A stretch of DNA of 64,000 nucleotides from Fictibacillus sp. FJAT-27399. GTDB lineage: Bacteria; Bacillota; Bacilli; Bacillales; Fictibacillaceae. The translations under genes and the position numbers were made by a program. A model generated the notes under the pieces. It saw nothing but the letters and a program-made list of their open reading frames with translations, searched no databases and was not told the DNA's origin. Location of the stretch: assembly GCF_001510655.1 (NCBI RefSeq), contig NZ_LMVC01000002.1, positions 780,390-844,389 of the forward strand. The letters run 5' to 3'. Within the stretch, counting starts at the first letter, position 1. Each line of letters begins with the position of its first letter. This document shows, piece after piece, positions 44,911-54,160 of the stretch.

Positions 44911-45084
44911 TTGTACAATAAGTTTAGTTGAAGAAAACCCTAGATCGCTAGAACTTCTTGTATCATCCCAAGAACCGCCCAAGGGTTCTGCAATATTATT
45001 TAGACGTACGGTAGGCCAATTTGTTCGGTAAAATGGCCAGCTACTGGATTCAAAGGTAAATAATTCACTTCTCTTTTCCCTTAA

Positions 45085-45130
45085 GTAATTAAGCCTCCAA
45101 CAATATACCCATGTTGGGGGCTTGATTTAT
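45085..45130 (+). terminator. hairpin, probable terminator
   Basis: AAGCCTCCAACA and TGTTGGGGGCTT pair with one wobble, followed by GATTTATTT. Confidence 0.55.
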
Positions 45131-45249
45131 TTGAAGATAACACATTACATACTTATAGGGCGTTTAAGCCCAAGAATAAAAAAGGAAAATCGTATCCAAA
45201 TAAAGTCGATGCGGTTTTTCATGTACCACTTTAGAGGCTAACTTGTATT

Positions 45250-45501
45250 TTAGATTGCACAACTTTTAAAGGCTATTTGTAATTCAGATTGCACAACTTT
45301 TTCAATAGCTAAAACTGTCGGTTCAATATCATCATAAGTTTCGATAGTTTGATTATTCAAATAGGTTAGTTGAAAACACTTGTTTAGGTAGCATACTAAC
45401 AATAAGGGAACCTGATGCTTGTTTTTGAAAGTTAGTGTTATTACAGAAAAACTGTACTTTTTTAGAGATTTTAAGATTGTTTCTATGAGGTCTTTGGACA
45501 T
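45250..45501 (-). CDS. small hypothetical protein, distant relative of that at 40473
   Basis: From ATG 45501 the frame encodes about 83 residues: MSKDLIETILKSLKKYSFSV, central strands (LLLVCYLNKCFQLTYLNN) and an acidic helix (TYDDIEPTVLAIEKVVQSE). An RBS (AAGGGAG) lies 11 bases upstream; the frame is open 56 codons further without conserved features. The secondary-structure pattern parallels 40473-40778. I cannot name the family. Confidence 0.45.
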   Translation of the reverse strand: MSKDLIETILKSLKKYSFSVITLTFKNKHQVPLLLVCYLNKCFQLTYLNNQTIETYDDIEPTVLAIEKVVQSELQIAFKSCAI

Positions 45502-45837
45502 GTCGTCATAGTCTCCCTTCTGTAAGGGAGGTTGACTAAGAGAAGTCTCAAAGGTCCCATTTATTTTTATCAAGCATAACATATTAAAAGCTTGATAGTT
45601 ATAAGAGAGTTTGGCAAATATTAGCGAATATTGTGGTTGCACAATACGAAGAGGATATGTATGTATCAAGATATCAAAAGAGTTTGCTGTTGCTAAGCTC
45701 TTTATTCTTTATGACCACCTATTAACTTATTTTATAGGGAAAGCGAAGGGACCGTCGTTCGAATGAATGTACCCATATATAAGGAATCTATTAAATCAAT
45801 CGCCAAGTAAGAGAATAAACATAAAGAGGTATGAACC

Positions 45838-45949
45838 ATGAAAATAATTTCTCATTTTAGGCAACATTAATATGGATATTGTAAATCAAGTGTATGAGCA
45901 CCCATTGCGGGATCACATGGTTCTGGGTCCGTTATTAAAACACCAATAA
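45838..45949 (+). pseudogene. PfkB-family sugar kinase, N-terminal scrap
   Basis: A frame near 45850 reads FLILGNINMDIVNQVYEHPL, the start typical of ribokinase-like enzymes (G-x-x-N-x-D). An RBS-ATG is present in another frame, so a frameshift lies between. The sequence stops after LGPLLKHQ. Confidence 0.5.
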
Positions 45950-46113
45950 CGATCGTTTTTGGAACGTATTCTTTTATTTGGCTGTTTTCGTATAGACTTT
46001 TCTTGACCAATTTCAATATTTTAACAAGGTTCCTTACAATTTATGTTGAAATTTAAATATAAAGTTATTCAACAAGATTATCTTTAGAAATTATATAGAA
46101 AGGTAGTGTTCTC

Positions 46114-46794
46114 TTGTATATCCCTCCAGACGTAATAGAGCGCTGCAATACCCCCCGCGGTGAAATTCAACTTCAGCGCCGCGGAAATCACTACGAGATT
46201 ATAAGTAATGGAACGTTTTTAATGGCAACATACAATGATGAGTCCGAAAGATTACTAGTAAAGGCGGCGCTGGATGTAGCATTAACTCCGGAACGTGTTC
46301 TTATTGGAGGATTAGGTGTTGGATTTTCGTTGGCAGAGGCATTAAATGATCGACGTGTAAGTCAAGTAAAGGTTATCGAGATAGTTGATAAAGTTATCGA
46401 ATGGAATCAATCCTATCTTGCGCCCTTTTCAAATAACAGCTTAGAGGATTATCGAACAGAAGTAGTTCACGCTGATCTCCTCGAATGGATTCACCGGAGA
46501 GAGGGTCAATTTGAAGTTATTTGTTTAGATATTGACAATGGGCCTGATTGGACAGTGACCGAAGCCAATGCTAGGTTATATCAGAAGGACAGTCTTGTTG
46601 CGTTGTCAGACTTATTGGCTTCAAATGGTGTTATTACTTTTTGGAGTGCTTCTCCATCGCCGGAATTCGTCGGACGACTAAGGCATACCTTTCATAAAGT
46701 AATAGAATTAGCTGTACCTCAGGAAGGTCACGATCCGGATTATGTTTATATAGCGTCACTCCCGATAAATCCAGTGAAAGTTGACCAAAGATAA
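46114..46794 (+). CDS. spermidine synthase-like class I methyltransferase fold protein
   Basis: This 226-residue protein starts at TTG 46114 behind AAAGGTAG. It has the SpeE-type nucleotide-binding core: TPERVLIGGLGVGFSLAEAL, VKVIEIVDKVIEWNQ, HADLLEWI and FEVICLDIDNGPDW. It lacks the N-terminal beta-strand domain of true spermidine synthase, and the catalytic D-D pair is altered to DIDN. It may be a polyamine-related or unassigned methyltransferase-like enzyme. It is intact with degenerate neighbours. Confidence 0.7.
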   Translation: MYIPPDVIERCNTPRGEIQLQRRGNHYEIISNGTFLMATYNDESERLLVKAALDVALTPERVLIGGLGVGFSLAEALNDRRVSQVKVIEIVDKVIEWNQSYLAPFSNNSLEDYRTEVVHADLLEWIHRREGQFEVICLDIDNGPDWTVTEANARLYQKDSLVALSDLLASNGVITFWSASPSPEFVGRLRHTFHKVIELAVPQEGHDPDYVYIASLPINPVKVDQR

Positions 46795-47050
46795 AACAGA
46801 CCATTTCCAAGTGAATTCCTCAACAGAGCCAGAAAGGAACTTATAGTCTTTGTGATTCCACAAAAGGAAAAAATTAAAGAGGATGCGAACGGATCAAACG
46901 TATCCCTCCATAATTTTATGTTTGAATCAAGAGAGTATATCCTCTTTCCGAAAAGACCGAATCGTCTTAGTATACCCTACGCGTTTTGCTGTCGTATATT
47001 CTATATGTAATATAAAGAAGGACGTTTATAAGGTAGAAGGGGATAATAAA

Positions 47051-47389
47051 TTATACCTTTTGGGGGAAGAATTCCGTTTTCTTCCCTATGTCCATCACTT
47101 CTGTAAGACCGGATACGTCAAATAATCGGTGGACACGATCCGTCAACCCTCTTAGCTTTAGCGTACTGTCGTTCTTTTTCAAGGACTTAAGAACTTTAAT
47201 GAAAATACCCAACCCCGTGTTGTCCATGAAGTCAATTTGTTGAAGATCGATAATAATGTCTTTCTTTTTTTCTTCTGATAGTGGTATAAGTACTTCTTTT
47301 AACTTTGGTGCAGTATAGACATCAATTTCTCCATACAATACTAAATAATGTGAATCGTTTAAATGTTCATGTTTAATTTTAAGATTCAT
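47051..47389 (-). CDS. RsbV/SpoIIAA-like anti-sigma factor antagonist, phosphosite changed
   Basis: This 112-residue STAS protein starts at ATG 47389 behind GGGGGGAAAA. The RsbV layout is complete (SHYLVLYGEIDVYTAPKLKE, then DIIIDLQQIDFMDNTGLGIF). In RsbV the loop reads MDSTGLG, and the Ser is phosphorylated by RsbW to switch binding off. Here Asn57 replaces that Ser, with Thr58 next to it. It could be a constitutively active antagonist or use the Thr. No rsbW or sigB gene lies beside it. Confidence 0.8.
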   Translation of the reverse strand: MNLKIKHEHLNDSHYLVLYGEIDVYTAPKLKEVLIPLSEEKKKDIIIDLQQIDFMDNTGLGIFIKVLKSLKKNDSTLKLRGLTDRVHRLFDVSGLTEVMDIGKKTEFFPQKV

Positions 47390-48116
47390 TTGTTTTCCCC
47401 CCAAGAGTAGAATTGGCCAGAAAATTCATCCTTAACTTTATATAGTGTATTAGCGTAGGTTATATGTAGGGACGATGAATTGGCTTTTGTTATAACTAAA
47501 TGACTTTAATCTTTTTATAGACATTCACATCATCAATTCCCCATGATCGATAAAACAGAATATAAAAAATACATACTATCTAATCCCCCATTTAATGGTT
47601 AACAGGATGATCCTCCTAAAGTTCAACAAAGTGGACGGACTTGTTAGTTATGAAAGTGAAAAGAAACTTGGAATCAAAAAAGAAAGAAGGGGATCAATGG
47701 TGTTCTTCAAATCACAATTAGTACAAAAATACCCTCGAATTGTTAAGAAGAACGAGACCATTTTATAAAGTTGGGTATGTTTACACAAACCCGTTCTTAA
47801 ATATAAATCTGCTCTGACAAGTTTTGCAAAGCTAGCCAGTACCTCAAGCACGAACAAATCATTTTCACATTTTCCTTAAGGAGATCTTAAATGCAGTCTG
47901 TACTTGGGATGATTTTATTATTTCATAATAATTTATTTATAGGTACTGGGTTAATTTGTCGTAAAAGTACTAGTTTTGACGATCTTGGTCTAATCCTAAA
48001 ATACCGTACAAAAAAGCGGGCAACTACCGAATTCAATATTTGGTCGTGTGGATGTGTTCCTAGATCTGCACCACTAGGGATTTTACAAAATTGAAGGCAC
48101 TGATGAAGATTTAACG
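47390..48116. other. decayed DNA without recognisable gene
   Basis: Short open frames on both strands (47648-47857 minus, 47891-48094 plus, 47923-48168 minus) lack convincing starts and domains. I see nothing else. Confidence 0.4.
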
Positions 48117-48310
48117 ATGTCCATTCCGCGCAATTTGTTCCTAATCCTCGAACAACAGAAGGAAGCAAATATGCTAATTATGCAGGAAATTACCGCTATG
48201 ACTATTCAAGACAACTGAATCTCGCTTTGTACAACTCTCTTCAGGCAAAAGGTTCTTCTGTCTTCACAAACATTTCTCTGGATGATCAGGGGCTTGACCT
48301 TTTTAGGCTC
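48117..48310 (+). pseudogene. N-acetylmuramoyl-L-alanine amidase-like remnant
   Basis: One frame reads VHSAQFVPNPRTTEGSKYAN, then YAGNYRYDYSRQLNLALYNS, LQAKGSSVFTNISLDDQGLD. The pattern (R-x-L-N-L-A-L-Y-x-x-L-x-x-x-G) is that of the first helix and strand in amidase_3 cell-wall hydrolases. No start, no catalytic histidines and no C-terminus remain. Medium-low confidence in the family. Confidence 0.4.
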
Positions 48311-48339
48311 ATTTGGATTGAATGGAAGCGGAACCGTTT

Positions 48340-48507
48340 TTATTTGAAATAAAGGGCAAACCCACAGTTGGGGTCATGTTCCTGGTGGCGATAAAACCTC
48401 TGACGAACGCCTTCTGATTTTATAGGTTCACCTTTTGCTACTAGATAGTCGATCAAATGGATCTCCCTGGCTCTTGAAATTTCATCAGACGTTACACGAT
48501 GAGTCAT
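48340..48507 (-). pseudogene. ICE/plasmid-type primase (DUF3991/toprim) N-terminal fragment
   Basis: From ATG 48507 (RBS AAGTGGGAAG) the minus strand encodes 55 residues: MTHRVTSDEISRAREIHLID, then YLVAKGEPIKSEGVRQRFYR and HQEHD. This matches the start of toprim-containing primases of integrative elements, where a zinc or DNA-binding segment (YLxxxGEPxKxxGxRYYRHxEHDS) comes first. The body is missing. It marks a lost conjugative or plasmid element. Confidence 0.5.
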
Positions 48508-48555
48508 CTTCCCACTTCTTGAGTGATTAGCGTTCTAATCCTTCTTCACGGGTAA

Positions 48556-48925
48556 CAACAGGCAAAGCTATTGGTATCAATATTTGGAATCAGCAAGATC
48601 AATCTGGAAATAGTCCTGAAGCAACCTATAACAATGATAAGGCTGAAGAAGTCGCTGAACGTATCGAAATACACCATGCAGATGCGCGAGACCTACCATT
48701 TTCTGATCATTACTTTGATGTGGTTGTGTCTAGTTTGGCTTTACATAATATCAAGAACGCAATGGAAAGGAAAAAAGCATTGAAAGAAATCTATCGTGTA
48801 CTAAAGCTATCCTTGATTTCGGTCAGGGCCTCCTCTTTTCATTTTCGTCGGTTCTCTCCGTATTTCTATCCTATGGGTGATTTGACAATTGGTCCCCATT
48901 TTTTATTTGTCAAAAACCTCATAAA
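48556..48925 (+). pseudogene. SAM-dependent methyltransferase remnant
   Basis: The frame reads GKAIGINIWNQQDQSGNSPE, then HHADARDLPFSDHYFDVVVS, SLALHNIKNAMERKKALKEI and YRVLK. These are motifs II to post-III of class I methyltransferases. A shift then gives AILDFGQ, and GPHFLFVK follows later. Motif I and the N-terminal helices are absent. Confidence 0.65.
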
Positions 48926-48959
48926 CCACGCGATTTCACGGCCGTTTATTTTTGCAATG

Positions 48960-49307
48960 AACTGATGAAAGTACATAAAAGTAGGCCACTATGAATGACT
49001 CAAATATTTAACATCGGTTGAAATCAAAAATAAAAAAAGATCCCTCTTTTAGTGAAATCCGACTAAACGAGGGACACAACGGTTGATGGGGATTCGTTGG
49101 AAAAACCATCTATATTCACCTTATCACACTAATTTAAACAAATTAAGGGTATTACTACAGGTAGGTTTATCCATATTCATTGTTCAGAGTGTTAAGGGGG
49201 CAGTTCTTCCTCATATTTTGTACTTCCTGAAAAATGTGTTTTTATATTTTACAAAATTTTCAGAATACACTAGACAAATTACAAACAGGAAATATATACT
49301 TGTTTTA
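48960..49307. other. intergenic region upstream of the tct operon
   Basis: Contains a hairpin (CCCTC..TTTAGT/ACTAAA..GAGGG, about 49041-49074) without a T run. A 75-codon frame (49083-49310) has no RBS or known domain. Confidence 0.4.
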
Positions 49308-49321
49308 TGAATACGTATTCA
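49308..49321. promoter_or_regulatory. operator of the tct-regulon LacI protein (site 1)
   Basis: TGAATACGTATTCA is a perfect 14-bp palindrome with the central CG of LacI-family sites. It recurs before the FAD oxidoreductase (52561) and before the repressor gene (54116). Confidence 0.7.
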
Positions 49322-49483
49322 AAACTCCAGTCAGCATAATTTTTACAAAATTTTACCAATAAGAGGTGATCTTTAAGTTTTTAGGACCAAGCTTGATCAT
49401 TTTAAATTGAAGTTTGTTATTATTCGGAAGATTGAAGTTTCTTTTTATGAGAGCGCTACCAATTTGATGAGGGGGTTTACAGG

Positions 49484-50494
49484 ATGAAAGCAAGTAAAAA
49501 AATATTAACTGTTATCATTGCGTTAATATTGATTAGCTCTATGTCAGTGGGATGTTCGCAATCTAAAACGTCAAATGCTTCTGAAACCAATAATACCGGT
49601 TATCCGAAAAAGCCCATTGAAATGACCGTCGGATTTGCGGCGGGAGGGCAAGCGGATATTGTTACGCGCATTGTGGCAGAAGCTGCCAGTAAATATCTCC
49701 CAAACAAGGAGTCCATTGTTGTATCGAACAAAACTGGGGCAAGTGGATCCATTCAATTAGCGGAAGTCTTTCAACAAAAGCCGGACGGGTACAAGCTAGG
49801 ATCAGTGACAACGGGTAATCTTATTATCCAACCAAATATGGGAAATACACCATATAAGTCTAACGATTTTGCACCGATATCACTGTTAAACTCCGCTCCA
49901 AATCTGTTAGTGGTAAAAAGTGATGCTCCATGGAAGACATTTGATGAGTGGTTGGACTACGTAAAGAAAAATCCGTCTAAATTCACCTATGGAACTGCAG
50001 GTACAGGGGATACAAAGCATGTGGCCATGGAGACGTTAAATGTTACTTACGAAGTTAAAACCAAGCATGTTGGTTTTGATGGTTCCGCGGAGTCTATAAC
50101 CGCTCTACTAGGAGGACATATCATGGGAGCGATAGTAGGGGTACAGGAAGCGAAACCCCATACAGATGCAGGCAAAATGAGAGTATTAGCTAACTTGGGT
50201 TCATCAAAAACAGATGTTTATAAAGATGCACCGTTCTTGAAAGAGAAAGGTTATCCAGGGTTTGATACATGGACTGGTATACTGGCACCAAAAAACACGC
50301 CTAAGGATATTGTTCAGGCCTTAGACAAGGCATTCGAAAAAGCATTACAACAGCCAGAAGTATTGGCTCAATTTAAAAAAATTGGTACAGAACCGACTTA
50401 CGCTGGCCCCGAAGAATTCAAGAAGATTATAAAAGCATCTACAAAAACAAGTGCCGAGATAATGAAAAAATCAGGGTTATCCGAGAAACAGTAG
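49484..50494 (+). CDS. tripartite tricarboxylate transporter substrate-binding lipoprotein (TctC/BUG family)
   Basis: This 336-residue protein starts at ATG 49484 after GAGGGGG. The signal peptide ends at a lipobox (SVGC, Cys24). The mature part is a BUG-type binding protein: KKPIEMTVGFAAGGQADIVT, then VVSNKTGASGSIQLAEVFQQ and GTGDTKHVAMETL. BUG proteins capture carboxylates and similar anions outside the cell for TctAB. The solute is unknown; the dehydrogenase and PdxA2 neighbours point to a hydroxy acid or sulfonate. Confidence 0.88.
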   Translation: MKASKKILTVIIALILISSMSVGCSQSKTSNASETNNTGYPKKPIEMTVGFAAGGQADIVTRIVAEAASKYLPNKESIVVSNKTGASGSIQLAEVFQQKPDGYKLGSVTTGNLIIQPNMGNTPYKSNDFAPISLLNSAPNLLVVKSDAPWKTFDEWLDYVKKNPSKFTYGTAGTGDTKHVAMETLNVTYEVKTKHVGFDGSAESITALLGGHIMGAIVGVQEAKPHTDAGKMRVLANLGSSKTDVYKDAPFLKEKGYPGFDTWTGILAPKNTPKDIVQALDKAFEKALQQPEVLAQFKKIGTEPTYAGPEEFKKIIKASTKTSAEIMKKSGLSEKQ

Positions 50495-50549
50495 AGCAGT
50501 AAATTATTTTTTCTTTTAAAAAAAATTTCCTTATGAAAGAGGGGGGAAA

Positions 50550-51005
50550 ATGAGAAGCCAAAATGCAGGAGTATGGGCTGGTTTAATTATTTTGATTTTT
50601 GGAGGATTAATGTTTGTTCAGTCTCTTTCTTATCAATATTCAAGCAAGTTGGGACCTGGTCCAGGAATGTTTCCGTTGTGGTTAAGTGGTATTCTAATTG
50701 TCTTTTCTTTTTTGTATATCATCAGATCAATCAGAAAAGAAAGAATCACATTTGCAGAGATATTACCTAAAGGGAAAGACTCAAAACAACTTTTGAAAGT
50801 ACTTACAGCGTTAGTGGGATTTATTCTGATTGTACCGTTTATTGGTTTTATTATGGCAGGGATTATATTTCTATTTATTCTCCTGTCAGGTGAATACAGA
50901 TGGTATATAAATTTATTAATATCTATTGGAGTAACCATTTTGTTATTTTGGGTGTTTCATGGACTTCTAAGTGTTCCTCTGCCGGTTAACAATTTTGGTT
51001 TCTAA
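50550..51005 (+). CDS. TctB-family small membrane subunit
   Basis: This 151-residue protein has four hydrophobic segments and the TctB start GVWAGLIILIFGGLMFVQSL with LGPGPGMFPLWLSGIL. TctB accompanies the large TctA permease and is needed for uptake. RBS AAGAGGGGGG. It lies between tctC and tctA. Confidence 0.85.
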   Translation: MRSQNAGVWAGLIILIFGGLMFVQSLSYQYSSKLGPGPGMFPLWLSGILIVFSFLYIIRSIRKERITFAEILPKGKDSKQLLKVLTALVGFILIVPFIGFIMAGIIFLFILLSGEYRWYINLLISIGVTILLFWVFHGLLSVPLPVNNFGF

Positions 51006-51026
51006 AAAATAAAAGGGGGGAGGAGA

Positions 51027-52532
51027 ATGGATTCGCTTCTTCAATTATTACAAGGATTTGAAACAGCGCTCACCTGGTGGAACCTGCTCTATTGCTTACT
51101 CGGAGTTATAGTTGGAATGCTAGTAGGTGTGATGCCTGGACTTGGGCCAACTGCAGGAACAGCGATATTGCTACCGATTACGTTTGGAATGGAACCTGTG
51201 TCTGCAATAATAATGTTGTCGGGGATATTTTATGGTGCAATGTATGGTGGGACAATAACATCTGTCTTAATCAATACACCAGGGGAGGCTGCGTCTGTTA
51301 TCACTTGTATAGATGGACATCAAATGGCTAAACAAGGCAGGGCAGGAGCAGCTCTTGGAATTGCGGCAATCGGTTCATTTATTGGAGGAACGATTGCGAT
51401 TATAGGGCTTACGTTTATAGGACCGCCTCTTGCCAAATTCGCTTTGAGTTTTGGTCCTCCTGAGTTTTTTGCCCTAATGACCCTAGGTTTAATGATGTTG
51501 TTGGGACTGATGGGGAAATCATTGCTACGAGGGTTAATAGCTGCCGTTATTGGACTAATTCTATCCTTGGTTGGAACTGACTCAGTTTCAGGTGTTGCGC
51601 GGTTTTCCTTTGGTCAAATGGAGTTAATGAATGGTTTTGATTTTGTCATAGTGGCTATGGGATTGTTCGGTGTTTCTGAAATATTAATTGGTGCTGAGAA
51701 TATAGCAAAATCGGAGAAAGTACCAAAAATTAAGGGATTGTTTCCTAAAAAAGATGAATGGAAAATTTCAATGATGTCAATTACCAGAGGGACTGCCATT
51801 GGATTTTTCTTGGGACTGATACCTGGAGCTAATGCCGTGATCGCGTCACTTGTATCTTATTCAGCTGAGAAAAAATTTTCAAAAGAACCGTCCCGTTTTG
51901 GGAAAGGAGCAATAGAAGGTGTGGCAGGTCCTGAAACGGCAAACAACGCATACAGTGGAGCTGCTCTAATCCCGTTGTTAACGTTGGGTTTACCCAGTTC
52001 GCCTACTGTGGCTGTGCTATTAGGAGCATTTATTATGCATGGTTTAACACCGGGCCCAGCCCTATTCCAGAACAATTCACATTTTGTATGGGCGGTGATT
52101 GCCAGCATGCTGATTGGTAATGTACTTCTCCTTATCATGAATCTTCCATTAGCCGGAGTCTGGGCAAAAATCGCTTTGATACCTTATAAACTATTGTTTC
52201 CACTTATTTTAATTATTTCTATGGTAGGAGCTTATAGTGTGAAAAACAGCCTTTGGGATGTTGGTGCTATGATCATATTTGGGGTTCTTGGTTATTTTAT
52301 GAAAAAAATGGACTTTCCACTTGCACCTACTGTATTAACATTCGTTCTGGGAAAACAAATTGAATCTTCTTTATTGAGGTCTTTAACTATCTCAGAAGAC
52401 GGCTTTCTGATCTTTTTTGATAGACCAATTTCCGCCATTCTTATTACGGTCACATTACTCATAGTCGTTATTAGTCTATTTAGCGAAATAAAGAAAAAAA
52501 GGTCAATTCTTGCCCATGATGTGGAAATATAA
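51027..52532 (+). CDS. TctA-family large permease subunit
   Basis: This 501-residue protein has about eleven or twelve membrane segments and two TctA hallmarks: GVMPGLGPTAGTAILLPI and YGAMYGGTITSVLINTPGEA. A second PG-x-N motif is in GLIPGANAVIASLVSYS. Together with TctB and TctC it makes a secondary importer driven by an ion gradient. It starts at ATG 51027 behind GGGGGGAGG. Length is normal. Confidence 0.9.
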   Translation: MDSLLQLLQGFETALTWWNLLYCLLGVIVGMLVGVMPGLGPTAGTAILLPITFGMEPVSAIIMLSGIFYGAMYGGTITSVLINTPGEAASVITCIDGHQMAKQGRAGAALGIAAIGSFIGGTIAIIGLTFIGPPLAKFALSFGPPEFFALMTLGLMMLLGLMGKSLLRGLIAAVIGLILSLVGTDSVSGVARFSFGQMELMNGFDFVIVAMGLFGVSEILIGAENIAKSEKVPKIKGLFPKKDEWKISMMSITRGTAIGFFLGLIPGANAVIASLVSYSAEKKFSKEPSRFGKGAIEGVAGPETANNAYSGAALIPLLTLGLPSSPTVAVLLGAFIMHGLTPGPALFQNNSHFVWAVIASMLIGNVLLLIMNLPLAGVWAKIALIPYKLLFPLILIISMVGAYSVKNSLWDVGAMIIFGVLGYFMKKMDFPLAPTVLTFVLGKQIESSLLRSLTISEDGFLIFFDRPISAILITVTLLIVVISLFSEIKKKRSILAHDVEI

Positions 52533-52560
52533 AATCGTTTAGAGTTATTTCAGGAATTTA

Positions 52561-52574
52561 TGAATACGCATTCA
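52561..52574. promoter_or_regulatory. operator of the tct-regulon LacI protein (site 2)
   Basis: TGAATACGCATTCA differs from site 1 by one base. It sits 87 bp before the FAD oxidoreductase start. Confidence 0.65.
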
Positions 52575-52660
52575 AACAGGTTTACAAGTAAACAATTTTC
52601 ATAAGGTAAAGCGAAACCTCTTTGAAGTCATTTGTTTAAATTTGATAAGGAGTGATAGAA

Positions 52661-54028
52661 ATGGATCTATTCGGTGAATATGATGTGGTTGTTGTAGGTG
52701 CAGGGGTAACTGGTGTTGTAGCTTCTATCCGGGCAGCGCGTGAAGGCATGAAAACCTTGCTGGTTGAGGGAAGTGGAGTTTTAGGAGGCCTTGTTACCGG
52801 AGGCCGATTGACAAAGCCAACCGGTTTGGTTAACGGTGGAGTATTTAAGGAATTGATTAATCGCGCAGCGGAGTATAAAGGGGCAGACAACCAAACTAGA
52901 CGTTCATATTGGGGAAGTTATACTGGAGTTTTCGACGCTGAAGTCATGCAACGTGTGATTATCGATGTGGTGGAGGAAGCAGGCGTGGAAGTACTGCTGC
53001 ATGCCCACGTCACGGATGTAGTCCGTGAAGGTAAACAATTGAAGGGGATTCAGATTCGTACGAAGTCAGGAACCAAGCTTTTATTGGCTAAAGTTGTAAT
53101 CGACTCATCCGGGGATGGTGATGTAGCCAGCTTAGCGGGTGCCGAATTCATGCTCGGCCGGCCACAGGACGGACTAACGCAACCTATTACTTCCTATTTT
53201 AGAGTATTAAACGTAGACATACCTGCCGTAGCTCAGGATTTTAAAGAAAATAAAGAAGATATGTGGGAGCTTGTAGTTCCTGATAAAGAGGGAGCAACAA
53301 ACGAAGATTATGCAATCGTCTTTTTTGCCACAGGTTTGTCGAAGCGTATTGAGGAAGCGAAGAAAGACGGTTTCGACTGGATTATCCCCAAAAACCATAT
53401 AACGTTTAAAGCGGGACTTATTCCGGGTGAATTAAATATCAATGTCACAAGGTTCCATGGAAACGGGTTAGACGAGCGCACATTGAGCCGTGCGGAAATC
53501 GAAATTCGCAAACAAGCTTATAGTGCATTTGATTTTCTAAAAAAATACGTACGGGGCTTTGAAACCTCCATATTTCTTGAAGTTGCGCCGAAACTTGGCA
53601 TTAGAGAAACTCGTAGAATAGTGGGAGAATATATATTGACCGAAAATGATGTGAGAAGTGAAGCCCGATTTGAAGATGCAATCGGACTCAGTAATTGCCC
53701 TGTTGACGTGCATGAACCTGGCGGAGAAAAAGCAATTATGGATAACGTCGGAAAAGGGTATGGCATTCCTTTAAGATGTTTAATTCCGAAAGAAGTGGAC
53801 GGACTTCTGGTTGCCGGAAGGTGCATTTCGGTAGACGAAATAGCTTTTGGTTCAACTCGAAACGTTCCTGCATGTGCTTTAACAGGTGAAGCTGCTGCTG
53901 TAACCGCCGCAATTGCGGTTCAAAATAGCTTATTGCCGCGAGAGGTTCCAATTAAAGAAGTTCAGAGAGGACTGATCGAACATAACATTCCTTTAGGAAC
54001 TCCAGAAACTACTTATAATCCTATTTAA
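52661..54028 (+). CDS. FAD-dependent oxidoreductase
   Basis: This 455-residue flavoprotein of the FAD_oxidored type starts at ATG 52661 after AAGGAGTG. The N-terminal dinucleotide motif is VVVVGAGVTGVVASIRAARE, followed by LLVEGSGVLGGLVTGG. A second FAD contact is VVIDSSGDGDVASLAGA, and the C-terminal cap is LLVAGRCISVDEIAFGSTRN. The family oxidises small organic substrates. In the tct regulon it likely acts on the imported compound. A broken paralogue lies at 59149. Confidence 0.85.
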   Translation: MDLFGEYDVVVVGAGVTGVVASIRAAREGMKTLLVEGSGVLGGLVTGGRLTKPTGLVNGGVFKELINRAAEYKGADNQTRRSYWGSYTGVFDAEVMQRVIIDVVEEAGVEVLLHAHVTDVVREGKQLKGIQIRTKSGTKLLLAKVVIDSSGDGDVASLAGAEFMLGRPQDGLTQPITSYFRVLNVDIPAVAQDFKENKEDMWELVVPDKEGATNEDYAIVFFATGLSKRIEEAKKDGFDWIIPKNHITFKAGLIPGELNINVTRFHGNGLDERTLSRAEIEIRKQAYSAFDFLKKYVRGFETSIFLEVAPKLGIRETRRIVGEYILTENDVRSEARFEDAIGLSNCPVDVHEPGGEKAIMDNVGKGYGIPLRCLIPKEVDGLLVAGRCISVDEIAFGSTRNVPACALTGEAAAVTAAIAVQNSLLPREVPIKEVQRGLIEHNIPLGTPETTYNPI

Positions 54029-54038
54029 GATTGACTTC

Positions 54039-54076
54039 TTGTATGGAAACCGCTCATTTTTTGGGCGGTTTTGTTG
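54039..54076 (+). terminator. intrinsic terminator
   Basis: AACCGCTCA and TGGGCGGTT pair with one wobble, followed by TTG. Confidence 0.6.
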
Positions 54077-54115
54077 AACACAATGAATTGTTATTTTATA
54101 CTTAATAAGTAAATT

Positions 54116-54129
54116 TGGTTACGTATTCA
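54116..54129. promoter_or_regulatory. operator of the tct-regulon LacI protein (site 3)
   Basis: TGGTTACGTATTCA keeps the core and right half of site 1 (12 of 14 bases). It lies 32 bp before the repressor start, suggesting autoregulation. Confidence 0.5.
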
Positions 54130-54160
54130 TATATGATTGGCAAGGAGTAGGTATTGGATT

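Noticed and set aside
46883-47125. 80-codon plus-strand frame
   Set aside because: No RBS, no known domain, and its end overlaps the RsbV-like gene on the other strand. It is probably chance.
49083-49310. 75-codon plus-strand frame before the tct operon
   Set aside because: No RBS, no domain, and it runs into the operator palindrome.
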